DNA from: a bacterium
GTDB taxonomy: Bacteria; Bacteroidota; Ignavibacteria; Kapaibacteriales; Kapaibacteriaceae
Reading direction: 5' to 3'
Length of the DNA: 7,788 nucleotides
Assembly: GCA_020050895.1 (NCBI GenBank)
Contig: JAGVJW010000203.1
Coordinates: forward strand, 1 to 7,788
Positions 1 through 7,307 of this stretch are shown piece after piece. A model generated the notes under the pieces. That model did not search any database, was not told where the DNA came from, and worked only from the letters and a program-made list of their open reading frames with translations. Each line of letters starts with the position of its first letter. Within the stretch, counting starts at the first letter, position 1. Both the position numbers and the translations under genes were made by a program.

Positions 1-697
1 CCAGCATGAGCCGTGGTTCGTGTATTCCCGGAGGCAGGGTTAGAGCATCGAGATCTGCAGGACGCTGAAGGCGTACAAGCAGGTGACCAAGGATAGCAGT
101 AACGATATTTACAATGGCTTCTCTGTCTGCCGGCGTAGAATCCGTACAATACAGCAGCTCGTCGAGCAAGTGAATTATTCGACGATGAAAGAAGTTTGCT
201 GATCGCTCATCAGCACTGGATGAAAGCGCGTGTAAGACTTCTTGTTCGGAGTCGGTTCTGGAACGGTCTTGTTCAACACAGTGCACAATGCACTGTCGTA
301 TCGATTCCGTAAGCCCCACACGCTTCGACGAAGTCATCACATCGTCGGCCGACATTACGTCAGCCCCTTTAATCATCAACAGAATTTGTCCCTCTTGCGT
401 TCGTCGCTTCGATAGAGCATCAACATCGTAAAGTACGCACATCCTGAATGAGCAAATCAGCATGAAGGGGGCATGCATTCGCGTAGAGACGGTCTTGATG
501 TTGTTAACTACTACGTCGTCAAACGCCGACTCATCAGGTTCGACGCAAAATGCCAGCATCAAGGGCTGAAGGGAATTTGCAGGCTTGATGAGGATGAATG
601 ATCCTTCGACACCAGCGTGCGTGCTTACCTCCATCCTTACGGCTGAACGATCGATCGCGTCTTGAAGGCATGTTGCGAGGACTTCGGCCGACGTCAT
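1..697 (-). CDS. Unidentified protein, N-terminal 232 residues (3' end outside window)
   Basis: An uninterrupted frame runs from an ATG at 697 to the left edge; it begins MTSAEVLATCLQDAID. It lies 18 nt downstream of the phosphohexomutase stop, in the same direction, so it is probably the next cistron. No convincing Shine-Dalgarno precedes the ATG. I do not recognise the family firmly. Residues about 33-92 look like an alpha/beta fold: FILIKP, then LMLAFCVEPD, then FMLICSFRMCVLYD. This order of strands resembles the degenerate PD-(D/E)XK-like domain at the N-terminus of some N-6 DNA methylases and type I restriction proteins, where a strand ending in E-x-K is followed by a helix and a 'tNG..w.lYd' strand. 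The catalytic E-x-K is not evident here. Residues about 165-215 are helical (NFFHRRIIHLLDELL). The part that would hold a methyltransferase motif (NPPY/DPPY) lies outside the window. The methylase idea is a weak inference; the existence of the gene is well supported by the long open frame and tight spacing. Confidence 0.72.
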   Translation of the reverse strand, partial: MTSAEVLATCLQDAIDRSAVRMEVSTHAGVEGSFILIKPANSLQPLMLAFCVEPDESAFDDVVVNNIKTVSTRMHAPFMLICSFRMCVLYDVDALSKRRTQEGQILLMIKGADVMSADDVMTSSKRVGLTESIRQCIVHCVEQDRSRTDSEQEVLHALSSSADERSANFFHRRIIHLLDELLYCTDSTPADREAIVNIVTAILGHLLVRLQRPADLDALTLPPGIHEPRLML

Positions 698-715
698 AAT
701 TCGTGTGCAGGATGG

Positions 716-2098
716 TTAAACAACTCCGGCGTTCATATTGTTGATAAGGTGTTCGACATCGCCAATGAGCATCGTAGCATCGTTGCTGGTGGGCGCTTCT
801 GCAATCAGTCGAAGTATTGGTTCCGTGTTTGATGCTCTGATGTGGATCCATCTGTCGGGCCATGCCAGATGCAAACCATCCTCCTTCGAGACTGAGGCAT
901 GAGAATATTTTTTTTCAAGTTCGTTGAGAACATGTGGCAGTTCCATCCTATCTCTCAGTCCAATGCGCCTTTTAACCATAGCATATTTCGGCAGAGAGCT
1001 ACACAGTTCACTGAGAGTTTTGCCACCAGAGCTGAGCAAACCGCAAATTAGAGCGATGCCAACAAGACTGTCACGTCCGGCGTGAGCCTTGGGGTACACG
1101 ACGCCGCCGCTGCCTTCTCCGCCTATCAATGCACCAGTTTCCAGCATTTTGCGAACAACATTTATCTCACCTACAGCGGCACGAAAGGTTTGTGCTCCAT
1201 ATCGCTGTGCAATGTCGTCCACAGTACGTGTTGTGGAATAATTCACAACAACTGTTTTGCTACCTGAAGGTTGTTTCTCTAATGCAGCCATCACAGAAAG
1301 GGCAATCGTCAGTTCTTCACCAATGGGTTCACCGTGCTCATCGAACAAAACCAACCGATCTGCATCTGGATCGACGGCAACGCCAAATGCAGCGTCATAC
1401 TGTATTACAGCACGGCCCAAATCTTCCAGGTTCTCGGATATCGGTTCAGGCGGATGCGGGAAAGAGCCCGAGCCATCGCAATACAAGGGAACGGGTTGGT
1501 AACCCAGAAGAGTGAGCAGATGGGGAACAATCACAGATCCCGAACAATTCACGGCATCAACTACAACTCGCTGCATGTTACCGTTTTTCTGCGAAGGGGA
1601 TTTGCTATCGATATTGAATACTTCGCATAGGACATCTATGTGTCGTGTAATGGCGTCGGCTATGTACTCAACGGATCCACTTTGTTGCTGATCCGAGAAC
1701 TCTTGCGAGTGCGAGTCGACAATCCGCCATAGCGATTCGTTGGCTACATCATCAAGAAACACTCCGCCTCCATCAAGAAACTTCAGTCCATTCCACTCAG
1801 CGGGATTGTGCGATGCTGTAATGACGATGCCACCGGCAGCATCGGATTTTTCTGTGAGTAATTGCACCGTAGGTGTTGGCACCATTCCAAGGGATCTGAC
1901 CGGCCGACGGCATGCCCTTAGCGTTCCAATCACGACATCCTCTATCCAGTTACCCGATGGTCTACCGTCACGGCCTATGACGATTGGGCCTTTGGGGAGC
2001 ATCGTGCTGAATGCTGCAGTGTATTCTGCAATGAGCTGTGGTATAAGGTCAGATCCGAGTGTGGCTCTTAATCCGGAAATCGACCGCAGTAACGACAT
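716..2098 (-). CDS. glmM: Phosphohexomutase, probably phosphoglucosamine mutase (GlmM type)
   Basis: A 460-residue alpha-D-phosphohexomutase. GlmM converts glucosamine-6-phosphate to glucosamine-1-phosphate in the cytoplasm, on the way to UDP-GlcNAc for peptidoglycan and lipopolysaccharide. All four family signatures are present: the N-terminal SISGLRATLG (about 6-15); the active-site loop TASHNP, with the phosphoserine at Ser96; the Mg-binding loop DPDADR (243-248; Asp243, Asp245, Asp247); the sugar-binding loop GGEGSGG (326-332); and the C-terminal phosphate-binding loop RASNTEP (421-427). Length matches the family (about 440-465). The sugar loop reads GEGSGG rather than the GEQSGH of Escherichia coli GlmM. 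The E/S-containing loop and the SISG start resemble the archaeal and Bacteroidota-type enzymes, whose substrate may be glucosamine, glucose or mannose phosphate, so the exact substrate is inferred. The start follows the preceding stop by 9 nt. No clear Shine-Dalgarno is visible, so expression may rely on translational coupling. Confidence 0.9.
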   Translation of the reverse strand: MSLLRSISGLRATLGSDLIPQLIAEYTAAFSTMLPKGPIVIGRDGRPSGNWIEDVVIGTLRACRRPVRSLGMVPTPTVQLLTEKSDAAGGIVITASHNPAEWNGLKFLDGGGVFLDDVANESLWRIVDSHSQEFSDQQQSGSVEYIADAITRHIDVLCEVFNIDSKSPSQKNGNMQRVVVDAVNCSGSVIVPHLLTLLGYQPVPLYCDGSGSFPHPPEPISENLEDLGRAVIQYDAAFGVAVDPDADRLVLFDEHGEPIGEELTIALSVMAALEKQPSGSKTVVVNYSTTRTVDDIAQRYGAQTFRAAVGEINVVRKMLETGALIGGEGSGGVVYPKAHAGRDSLVGIALICGLLSSGGKTLSELCSSLPKYAMVKRRIGLRDRMELPHVLNELEKKYSHASVSKEDGLHLAWPDRWIHIRASNTEPILRLIAEAPTSNDATMLIGDVEHLINNMNAGVV

Positions 2099-2107
2099 GA
2101 CACAAAT

Positions 2108-3598
2108 CTATTTAATCGCGCTCCCAACAAGCGCCTCAATCTCTGCCGCCTTGCGGGGTAACGCACCAGAAAGATTGATCGGATCTGAATTTGTTATCAG
2201 AATGTCGTCTTCGATGCGTATGCCGATATTCCACCATCGATTGTCGCAAGGCGATCCAGCTGCGATATAGATGCCCGGTTCGACGGTGATAACGGAGTTA
2301 GGCTGCAGCGGCCCACCTCTACCCACGTCATGGACATCCAGCCCAAGGTAATGTGATGTTCCGTGCATGAAATACCGTTGTGCATCCACAGGATCTGAAA
2401 TGATTCCAATGTCTATTAACCGTCGTGCAACAACACGCATGGCTGCACGATGTGGGTCTCGGAATTGCATTCCGGCTCTACATGCGGCAATTCCTGAATC
2501 CTGTGCTTCCAGTACAATGCTGTAAATCGTTTTCTGATCCTCTGAGAATTTTCCCGATAACGGAAAGGTCCTCATAACATCAGCAGTGTAGCCATGGTAT
2601 TCAGCACCACAATCGGCCAGGATCATGTCGCCGGACCTTGCACTACGGCGGTTTGTGATGTAATGAAGAATACAGGCATTGTAACCAGACCCCACGATGG
2701 AAGGGTAGCCAACATCTTCTGCTCCGCCGGATTTAAAACCAAATTCTATCAACGCTTCAATCTCAAACTCCTTCATACCCGGTTTTGTATGGCTCATCGC
2801 ATATCTGTGTCCGGCTACAGTTACATCGATGGCCTTGCGCATTAAACGTAATTCCGCAGTGTCTTTCACCTCGCGCATGGCAACGAGTGCATCGATTTGC
2901 GGTACAATTTGTAATCGGGAAAAACCTGACGTCAGCCCCTTTCGAATTTCTTTGTCGATATGCATGTTCTTACCGAGCAACGTCATGGGTACCGATTTTG
3001 TGGGCCATCCGGCAACAAACAACCGGTCTATCTCATGTTCAGCGTGTGCAACAGGTGCCTGGCCTGGCAGGCCCTGACTTGATGTTGAGTCGCTCTTCAA
3101 AACGGCATTCAGGATTTCCGTGAGCTTGTTCACAGCCAATGCAGTATCGAGTCCGTATATCTGCATCGTTTCTTTAGGACCGGCCGTTGTACCCGTCCAC
3201 TGTTCCTTTTCAGCAACCCGCTCTTCCACAAACATGATCTCGTGGAATTTCCTACCGTTTATTACAATTCCTGATGCCGATAGCAACAGCACAGCATTTG
3301 GATGTGGGTATGCTGTAAGGTAGAGAAGATTTGAATTCTGTCGGTATTCATAATCAACGTCGTTTTGGCGGTTTCTCACATCTGCCGAAAGAACAATAGC
3401 GATGCTGTTCTCAGGCAAGGAATCTAGTAGACGCTCCCGACGTTCCTTAAAGACTTGTTTTGGAGGCATATCGGTGTCGAATACCTCGTAATTAAACGTC
3501 TGGCTCTTGGACGTGAGGCATGGCGCTGCAACGCCAACAAGCATCATCAGCAACAATCCCAACAGCGTGGATTTCTTCCGCTCAAATTTTGGAATCAA
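2108..3598 (-). other. Possible separate product: exported Xaa-Pro aminopeptidase from an internal TTG start
   Basis: If translation begins at the TTG at 3598-3596 (codon 419 of the fused frame), the product is a 496-residue M24B aminopeptidase. Its N-terminus is MIPKFERKK, a basic n-region, followed by a hydrophobic core STLLGLLLMMLVGVAA and then a polar stretch. That is the layout of a Sec signal peptide, and exported forms of this peptidase are common in Bacteroidota-like genomes. The cysteine in VAAPC is a poor lipobox because of the proline at -1, so the cleavage site is unclear. Other in-frame starts are the ATG at 3547, inside the hydrophobic core, and the ATG at 3469. The latter would give a cytoplasmic enzyme of 453 residues beginning MPPKQVFKERR, close to the length of Escherichia coli PepP. 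This entry describes an alternative reading of the same frame, not an additional gene. Confidence 0.45.
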
Positions 3599-4852
3599 CA
3601 GTCTTGCTCCTGGCTGAAATGAAACATAGTACCACATCCACTCAACAAGAACCTTGAGGCGGTTGCGGAAACTAATGAGTTTTATAATATGCAGTACAGC
3701 CCAGCATATCCACGCAATGAAACCGCTGATTCTCAACCGTCCAAGCTCTACAACTGCCTTTGCTCTACCAATAGTTGCCATCGAGCCCAAATCTTTATAC
3801 TCAAAAGGCTTTTCCACAGCACCGCGTAGAATGTTCTCGGCAACATATCTGCCCATTTGAATGGCTACCTGTGCAACACCCGGAAGCGGGCTCATTAGCC
3901 CGTAGCAGAAATTTGCTGCATCGCCAATCACGAAGACTTCCGGGTGGTTTTCTATGCTGCAGTCACTTCTTACAATGGGACGCCCAAATTTGTCAAGAGA
4001 ACACTGAAGCGAAGAAAGAATAGGTGAAACTGTATTACCGGCAGCCCATATAATGTTACCGCTGCTTATTATAATGTTTTTTAGCTCTCCCGAATTGATA
4101 TCCCGCTGCTGTATTTGAACACCTGCTGAGTCGACGTTTACAACCCGAGTAGACAACATTACATCAACGCCAATGGTGTTGAGAGAGCGAAGTGCACGCC
4201 TCGACAATTCTTCATGATATGTGGTAAGTACACGGTCCTGTCCTTCGATAAGGATGATTCTTACGTCGCTTCTCCGAATCTGCGGAAAATCCGGCAGCAT
4301 CGTCCGCAGCGCTATTTCAGATACTGCTCCGGCAAGCTCCACACCCGTTGGACCGCCCCCTACAATAACAAACGTTAAAAGGTTGCGAAGATGCTCCTTG
4401 TCTATGGCTTTGGCAGCGTGTTCAAATGTTTCCAGGAGCTTTCGGCGAATTTCGAGAGCATCGGCTAAATCCTTCAATCCTGGTGCAAACGTTTCCCATT
4501 CATCGTGGCCGAAGTATGAATGGCGAGTTCCCGTAGCAATCACGAGATAATCGTATTCATACCGATCTATTTTACCGATGACTTTGTGGGCATTAACATC
4601 AACGTCAATCACTTCATCCATAACCACGGTGATGTTTTTCGAACCACTGAGGATTGCCCGTAACGGCTGTGCAATATCGGCTGGCGATAAAGCGGCTGTT
4701 GCAACTTGATAGAGCAAAGGCTGAAAGAGATGATGGTTTGTTTTGTCGATCAGAGTGACATCAACACGCGTGTTTCTCAGTGATTTCACTATGGACAAAC
4801 CGCCGAAGCCGCCTCCAATGACTACAATCTTTTTTCTGCGCTCAGAAAACAT
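2108..4852 (-). CDS. Type II NADH:quinone oxidoreductase fused in frame to Xaa-Pro aminopeptidase (M24B)
   Basis: One 914-residue frame contains two complete enzymes. Residues 1-420 are NDH-2, a peripheral inner-membrane flavoprotein that oxidises NADH and reduces quinone without proton pumping. It has the FAD Rossmann loop GGGFGG (13-18), the conserved HHLFQPLLYQVATAALSP (40-57), the NADH Rossmann loop GGGPTG (165-170), the FAD-contacting VIGDAANF (308-315), and the quinone-site motif AQVAIQ (327-332, AQxAxQ). A C-terminal amphipathic/membrane segment (about 376-412) ends at the family's usual GARLL. Residues 421-446 form KFERKK followed by a hydrophobic stretch, like a signal peptide. Residues 463-600 are the AMP_N domain, and 650-890 the pita-bread M24 domain. 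The dinuclear metal ligands are all present: Asp747, Asp758, His834, Glu858, Glu881; so are His830 and His841. M24B aminopeptidases remove N-terminal residues that precede proline. The start lies 14 nt after the comF stop. Both domain calls are firm; whether one polypeptide is made is open, because an internal start is plausible. Confidence 0.9.
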   Translation of the reverse strand: MFSERRKKIVVIGGGFGGLSIVKSLRNTRVDVTLIDKTNHHLFQPLLYQVATAALSPADIAQPLRAILSGSKNITVVMDEVIDVDVNAHKVIGKIDRYEYDYLVIATGTRHSYFGHDEWETFAPGLKDLADALEIRRKLLETFEHAAKAIDKEHLRNLLTFVIVGGGPTGVELAGAVSEIALRTMLPDFPQIRRSDVRIILIEGQDRVLTTYHEELSRRALRSLNTIGVDVMLSTRVVNVDSAGVQIQQRDINSGELKNIIISSGNIIWAAGNTVSPILSSLQCSLDKFGRPIVRSDCSIENHPEVFVIGDAANFCYGLMSPLPGVAQVAIQMGRYVAENILRGAVEKPFEYKDLGSMATIGRAKAVVELGRLRISGFIAWICWAVLHIIKLISFRNRLKVLVEWMWYYVSFQPGARLLIPKFERKKSTLLGLLLMMLVGVAAPCLTSKSQTFNYEVFDTDMPPKQVFKERRERLLDSLPENSIAIVLSADVRNRQNDVDYEYRQNSNLLYLTAYPHPNAVLLLSASGIVINGRKFHEIMFVEERVAEKEQWTGTTAGPKETMQIYGLDTALAVNKLTEILNAVLKSDSTSSQGLPGQAPVAHAEHEIDRLFVAGWPTKSVPMTLLGKNMHIDKEIRKGLTSGFSRLQIVPQIDALVAMREVKDTAELRLMRKAIDVTVAGHRYAMSHTKPGMKEFEIEALIEFGFKSGGAEDVGYPSIVGSGYNACILHYITNRRSARSGDMILADCGAEYHGYTADVMRTFPLSGKFSEDQKTIYSIVLEAQDSGIAACRAGMQFRDPHRAAMRVVARRLIDIGIISDPVDAQRYFMHGTSHYLGLDVHDVGRGGPLQPNSVITVEPGIYIAAGSPCDNRWWNIGIRIEDDILITNSDPINLSGALPRKAAEIEALVGSAIK
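3596..3611 (-). promoter_or_regulatory. Possible internal ribosome binding site (AGGAG, 8 nt, TTG)
   Basis: On the minus strand AGGAG (3611-3607) is followed by CAAGACTG and then TTG (3598-3596), in frame with the aminopeptidase half. It is a better Shine-Dalgarno than those before most other genes here. It sits exactly where the NDH-2 homology ends and the signal-peptide-like segment begins. Seen in the sequence; its use in translation is inferred. Confidence 0.4.
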
Positions 4853-4866
4853 TCTTCAATAATACT

Positions 4867-5586
4867 CTATGCTGCTGCCAACGTAGCAGCGTCGATTCTA
4901 CGCGCACTTGCCTCCAAAAGTGCAGATGCGCACGAATTCAGCGTTGCTCCCGTTGTAAGAACATCATCAACAATGAGAATAGTTGCTCCGATAACAGCAT
5001 TGTGGTCAATCACCTCGAAGGCACCGGTAACGTTGCCAAGCCTCTGGTGTTCCGAAAGCGCTGTTTGTGTGCCAGTATAACGTGTGCGCCTGAGTGCAGG
5101 TATGTTTGGTACATGCATAGCCTCTGCAACGCCGGAAGCAATGAATTCCGCTTGGTTGTAGCCGCGTTCGCGCTTTCTGGCACTGTGTATTGGTACTGCA
5201 CAAACGAAATCAACTTGTACATCTCCGTCAGTAAGGTACTCACCCAACATGATACCTAAACGAGTTGCAAGTCTTGTACGCCCGCCATACTTAATGGCAT
5301 AGATGGCTTTGTCAATTGATGGCCGTCCGATTTCGTCGGCAAAAAACGGCGATCCAACCAACCACAAGGCGTTGAACGATGAGATGTTCATTTCATCTTC
5401 GCTAATGTGGCGCTGTACTGTGAGCATCAGCTCGGTATTGGAAGGGGCAGGCTGGCATGCATCGAGAGCTGCACGCGAAATAGGGAAGCGGTGATCGGCC
5501 AGGGGAACGTCTGTTAACAGACAGTGCGGCGGATACACTACATCATCGAGTGCACGGACAAAATTTCGAAGTAGTGAACCGACCAT
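4867..5586 (-). CDS. comF: ComF family protein (phosphoribosyltransferase-like)
   Basis: A 239-residue ComF/GntX-type protein with a type I phosphoribosyltransferase fold. In naturally competent bacteria ComF acts in the cytoplasm in DNA uptake, and it has been linked to the ComFA helicase and DprA. The catalytic substrate in the wider family is unsettled. Recognisable landmarks are VVYPPHCLL (16-24), AIYAIKYGG (94-102), VPIHSARKRERGYNQAE (131-147, the family's RERGYNQ signature), and the PRPP loop ILIVDDVLTTGATL (203-216). Family members usually begin with a four-cysteine zinc finger (CxxC then CxxC). Here only Cys22 and Cys44 remain in that region: CxxC has become CLLTD, and the second pair is reduced to ALDAC. 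The finger is probably not functional. The start is 17 nt after the dioxygenase stop, with a weak GGTGA just upstream. No other competence gene is visible in the window, so a role in transformation is not shown by context. Confidence 0.9.
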   Translation of the reverse strand: MVGSLLRNFVRALDDVVYPPHCLLTDVPLADHRFPISRAALDACQPAPSNTELMLTVQRHISEDEMNISSFNALWLVGSPFFADEIGRPSIDKAIYAIKYGGRTRLATRLGIMLGEYLTDGDVQVDFVCAVPIHSARKRERGYNQAEFIASGVAEAMHVPNIPALRRTRYTGTQTALSEHQRLGNVTGAFEVIDHNAVIGATILIVDDVLTTGATLNSCASALLEASARRIDAATLAAA

Positions 5587-5603
5587 AATTCACCATCCAA
5601 CAG

Positions 5604-6671
5604 TCATCGTGCTTCATTTACGAATTGTAATCGTTCAGCGATTTCGTCGGGCAGCTTCGGAGTGGCATCGCGAGGGATGAGATACGAGCTAAGTGAGGTA
5701 ATGTCGTCAAATACGCGCTGACGGATTGTTGTTTGCATTAGATAGTCATGTCCGCTCGATCCACCGGTGCCAACTCTCATACCAATCATTCTGCTCACCA
5801 TTAGTGCATGTCTGTAGCGCCATAGCGAGACGTTTTTGTCCAGCTCGATGATTGAATCAATAAATCGATAGGGAAGCTGTAGCAACGGATAATTGCGGTA
5901 CGTTGAAATGAACAGTACCGAAAGTGTTGCTCTCTGTGACATGCGTCGGACTCCGCTGTCAATGAGCTGGTTGTATTTGTCTGCTGCGAACAGCGACAAA
6001 AATCCCGCCGCATTCGCATCGATCTGAGCAAGAGCTTTCGCAGCATCGTGTCCTTCAACTTCAGCGAGCTTCTTCACCTCAATCCTATCGCTCTCGAGCA
6101 TCTTAAGGACTGCATTCTTGTATTCCTCCCAAAATGCATAGCTACCAGACTGCATAAAGGGAATTTTTTCAAGCCATCGTTCAATAACGTTAAATAACGT
6201 CGGGCTGTTCAAGGCGGCGTCAAGTTCCTGTTTATGCTGCTCGCTCAGAGCATCTGTATAACTGCCATAGACACGGCTTCGTTCCGGCAGACCCAGTTTC
6301 CGTTCCAGCATACGCCATTGGATTGATTGAAATCCCGACGCCGGATTGAGAAACGACCTGAAGTCCATGAATTCACCTGGCGTCATCATTTCAATAAGCG
6401 TGAATTGATTGCACAAGTGTTCCATAATTCGATTTACGCGCCGTATTCGAGCCTGACACACCGACACGTCGGATTCCCGGACATAGTCTTGTTCGAGAAG
6501 GTTAATCACAGACTGGATTTCGAACAGAACCTGCTTGAACCACAATTCAAACGTCTGATGAGTAATGATGAAGAGCATTTCATCGTGTGCAGGCTCGCCA
6601 TGCTTGTCACTTTCGGGATGTTGCGCATTGAGAATAGAATCAAGATTCAGGTAATCTGAATAGTAGATCAT
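5604..6671 (-). CDS. kynA: Tryptophan 2,3-dioxygenase
   Basis: A 355-residue haem dioxygenase that opens the indole ring of L-tryptophan with O2 to give N-formylkynurenine, the first step of the kynurenine pathway, in the cytoplasm. The distal substrate-side motif HDEMLFIITHQTFELWFKQ (29-47) carries His38 and Phe34. Phe101 and Arg105 in EFMDFR (100-105) match the substrate carboxylate-binding pair, followed by the conserved PASGFQSIQWR (110-120). The proximal haem ligand is His288 in WRYRHALMVSRMIG (284-297), followed by GTGGSSGHDYL (301-311), where Thr302 matches the substrate-contacting threonine. All key residues are present. The length exceeds the compact bacterial enzyme (about 300) because of the region at about 130-240, nearer to the eukaryotic form. 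No formamidase, kynureninase or kynurenine monooxygenase lies within the window. The start is 9 nt after the RDD stop; a weak AGG overlaps that stop codon 8 nt upstream. Confidence 0.96.
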   Translation of the reverse strand: MIYYSDYLNLDSILNAQHPESDKHGEPAHDEMLFIITHQTFELWFKQVLFEIQSVINLLEQDYVRESDVSVCQARIRRVNRIMEHLCNQFTLIEMMTPGEFMDFRSFLNPASGFQSIQWRMLERKLGLPERSRVYGSYTDALSEQHKQELDAALNSPTLFNVIERWLEKIPFMQSGSYAFWEEYKNAVLKMLESDRIEVKKLAEVEGHDAAKALAQIDANAAGFLSLFAADKYNQLIDSGVRRMSQRATLSVLFISTYRNYPLLQLPYRFIDSIIELDKNVSLWRYRHALMVSRMIGMRVGTGGSSGHDYLMQTTIRQRVFDDITSLSSYLIPRDATPKLPDEIAERLQFVNEAR

Positions 6672-6680
6672 TTCACGTAC

Positions 6681-7307
6681 CTATGGTGTTACGTCGTCAC
6701 GGTTAAAAACAGCCGTCACAGCAATGCGATCATGAAGAGCCATTTTCGACTCAGAGAGTGCGAAGAAGAACCCTATTAAAATGATAAATCCTGCGAACGA
6801 TCCGAAATATTCTACAAAGCTTAGTGTTGGGATTAAGGCTATGAAATTCAGGATTGCAGAAATATTTTTTACAGCCCATCTGCGGACGAAGAGCGCAGTG
6901 GATCCCGCACGACCATCGGGTGTTGCAATCAGCAAACGCATGAAACGCTTGCCGGGCGATGCGCCCGTGAGCCCTTCAATCAACGAATACGAGATTGGAG
7001 CAATCACGCTGCCGAGTGTAAGGGCCGGAAGAATTCGCGACACTAAATCGCCAACCTGATCGGCAATGCCAAACATTTCATACAGTTGGTATACGTCGTC
7101 GATTGTCTTCTGCATCATTTCTGATGGAGTAATATTCAACTGCATTAAACCAATTGTGAGCAGTATTGCAAAGACGATGCTGATGAGAACATCGATGATG
7201 AATGCAATGGCACGTGGACCGAATCCAACCCGCCGAAACTGAATAGACTGTGTGGAAGATGGCTGGAATGGATTCGTTGAATGTTGCTGATTATCGTCGC
7301 TTGACAT
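6681..7307 (-). CDS. RDD family membrane protein
   Basis: A 208-residue integral membrane protein of the RDD family, whose function is mostly unknown; some members are proposed transporters or Na+/H+ antiporters. A polar, Gln/Ser-rich N-terminal tail of about 25 residues precedes the RDD core. The signature is GFGPRAIAFIIDVLIS (28-43), with Arg32 and Asp39 at the start of the first membrane helix (about 33-55). A second hydrophobic segment lies at about 92-110. It is followed by the family loop LTGASPGKRFMRLLI (113-127), a third at about 148-165 and a fourth at about 168-184. The C-terminal ALHDRIAVTAV (190-200) carries the third family aspartate (Asp193). Length is normal for the family. The start overlaps the preceding reductase gene by 17 nt and has the best ribosome binding site in the window, which supports this ATG. 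Substrate and partners cannot be told from the sequence. Confidence 0.9.
   Translation of the reverse strand: MSSDDNQQHSTNPFQPSSTQSIQFRRVGFGPRAIAFIIDVLISIVFAILLTIGLMQLNITPSEMMQKTIDDVYQLYEMFGIADQVGDLVSRILPALTLGSVIAPISYSLIEGLTGASPGKRFMRLLIATPDGRAGSTALFVRRWAVKNISAILNFIALIPTLSFVEYFGSFAGFIILIGFFFALSESKMALHDRIAVTAVFNRDDVTP

Noticed and set aside
534..863. Minus-strand 109-codon frame spanning the phosphohexomutase/unknown-gene junction
   Set aside because: It is in another frame from both neighbours, which are better supported. The translation is rich in Arg, His and Cys, typical of an out-of-frame shadow.
1129..1515. Plus-strand open frame of 128 codons, with others overlapping it at 1082-1630
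   Set aside because: All are antisense to the conserved core of the phosphohexomutase, overlap one another in different frames and show no family signature.
1740..2270. Plus-strand open frame of 176 codons
   Set aside because: It lies antisense across the end of the aminopeptidase and the start of the phosphohexomutase, both strongly supported. Its translation is low-complexity Ser/Pro/Arg-rich with no recognisable motif.
3517..3522. Lipoprotein cleavage site at Cys445 (VAAPC)
   Set aside because: A proline directly before the cysteine is not accepted in the usual lipobox, so lipidation is unlikely even if the internal start is used.
4853..4866. Possible terminator or promoter between comF and the NDH-2 gene
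   Set aside because: The gap is only 14 nt and contains no hairpin with a T-run and no convincing -35/-10 pair; the same holds for the other gaps.
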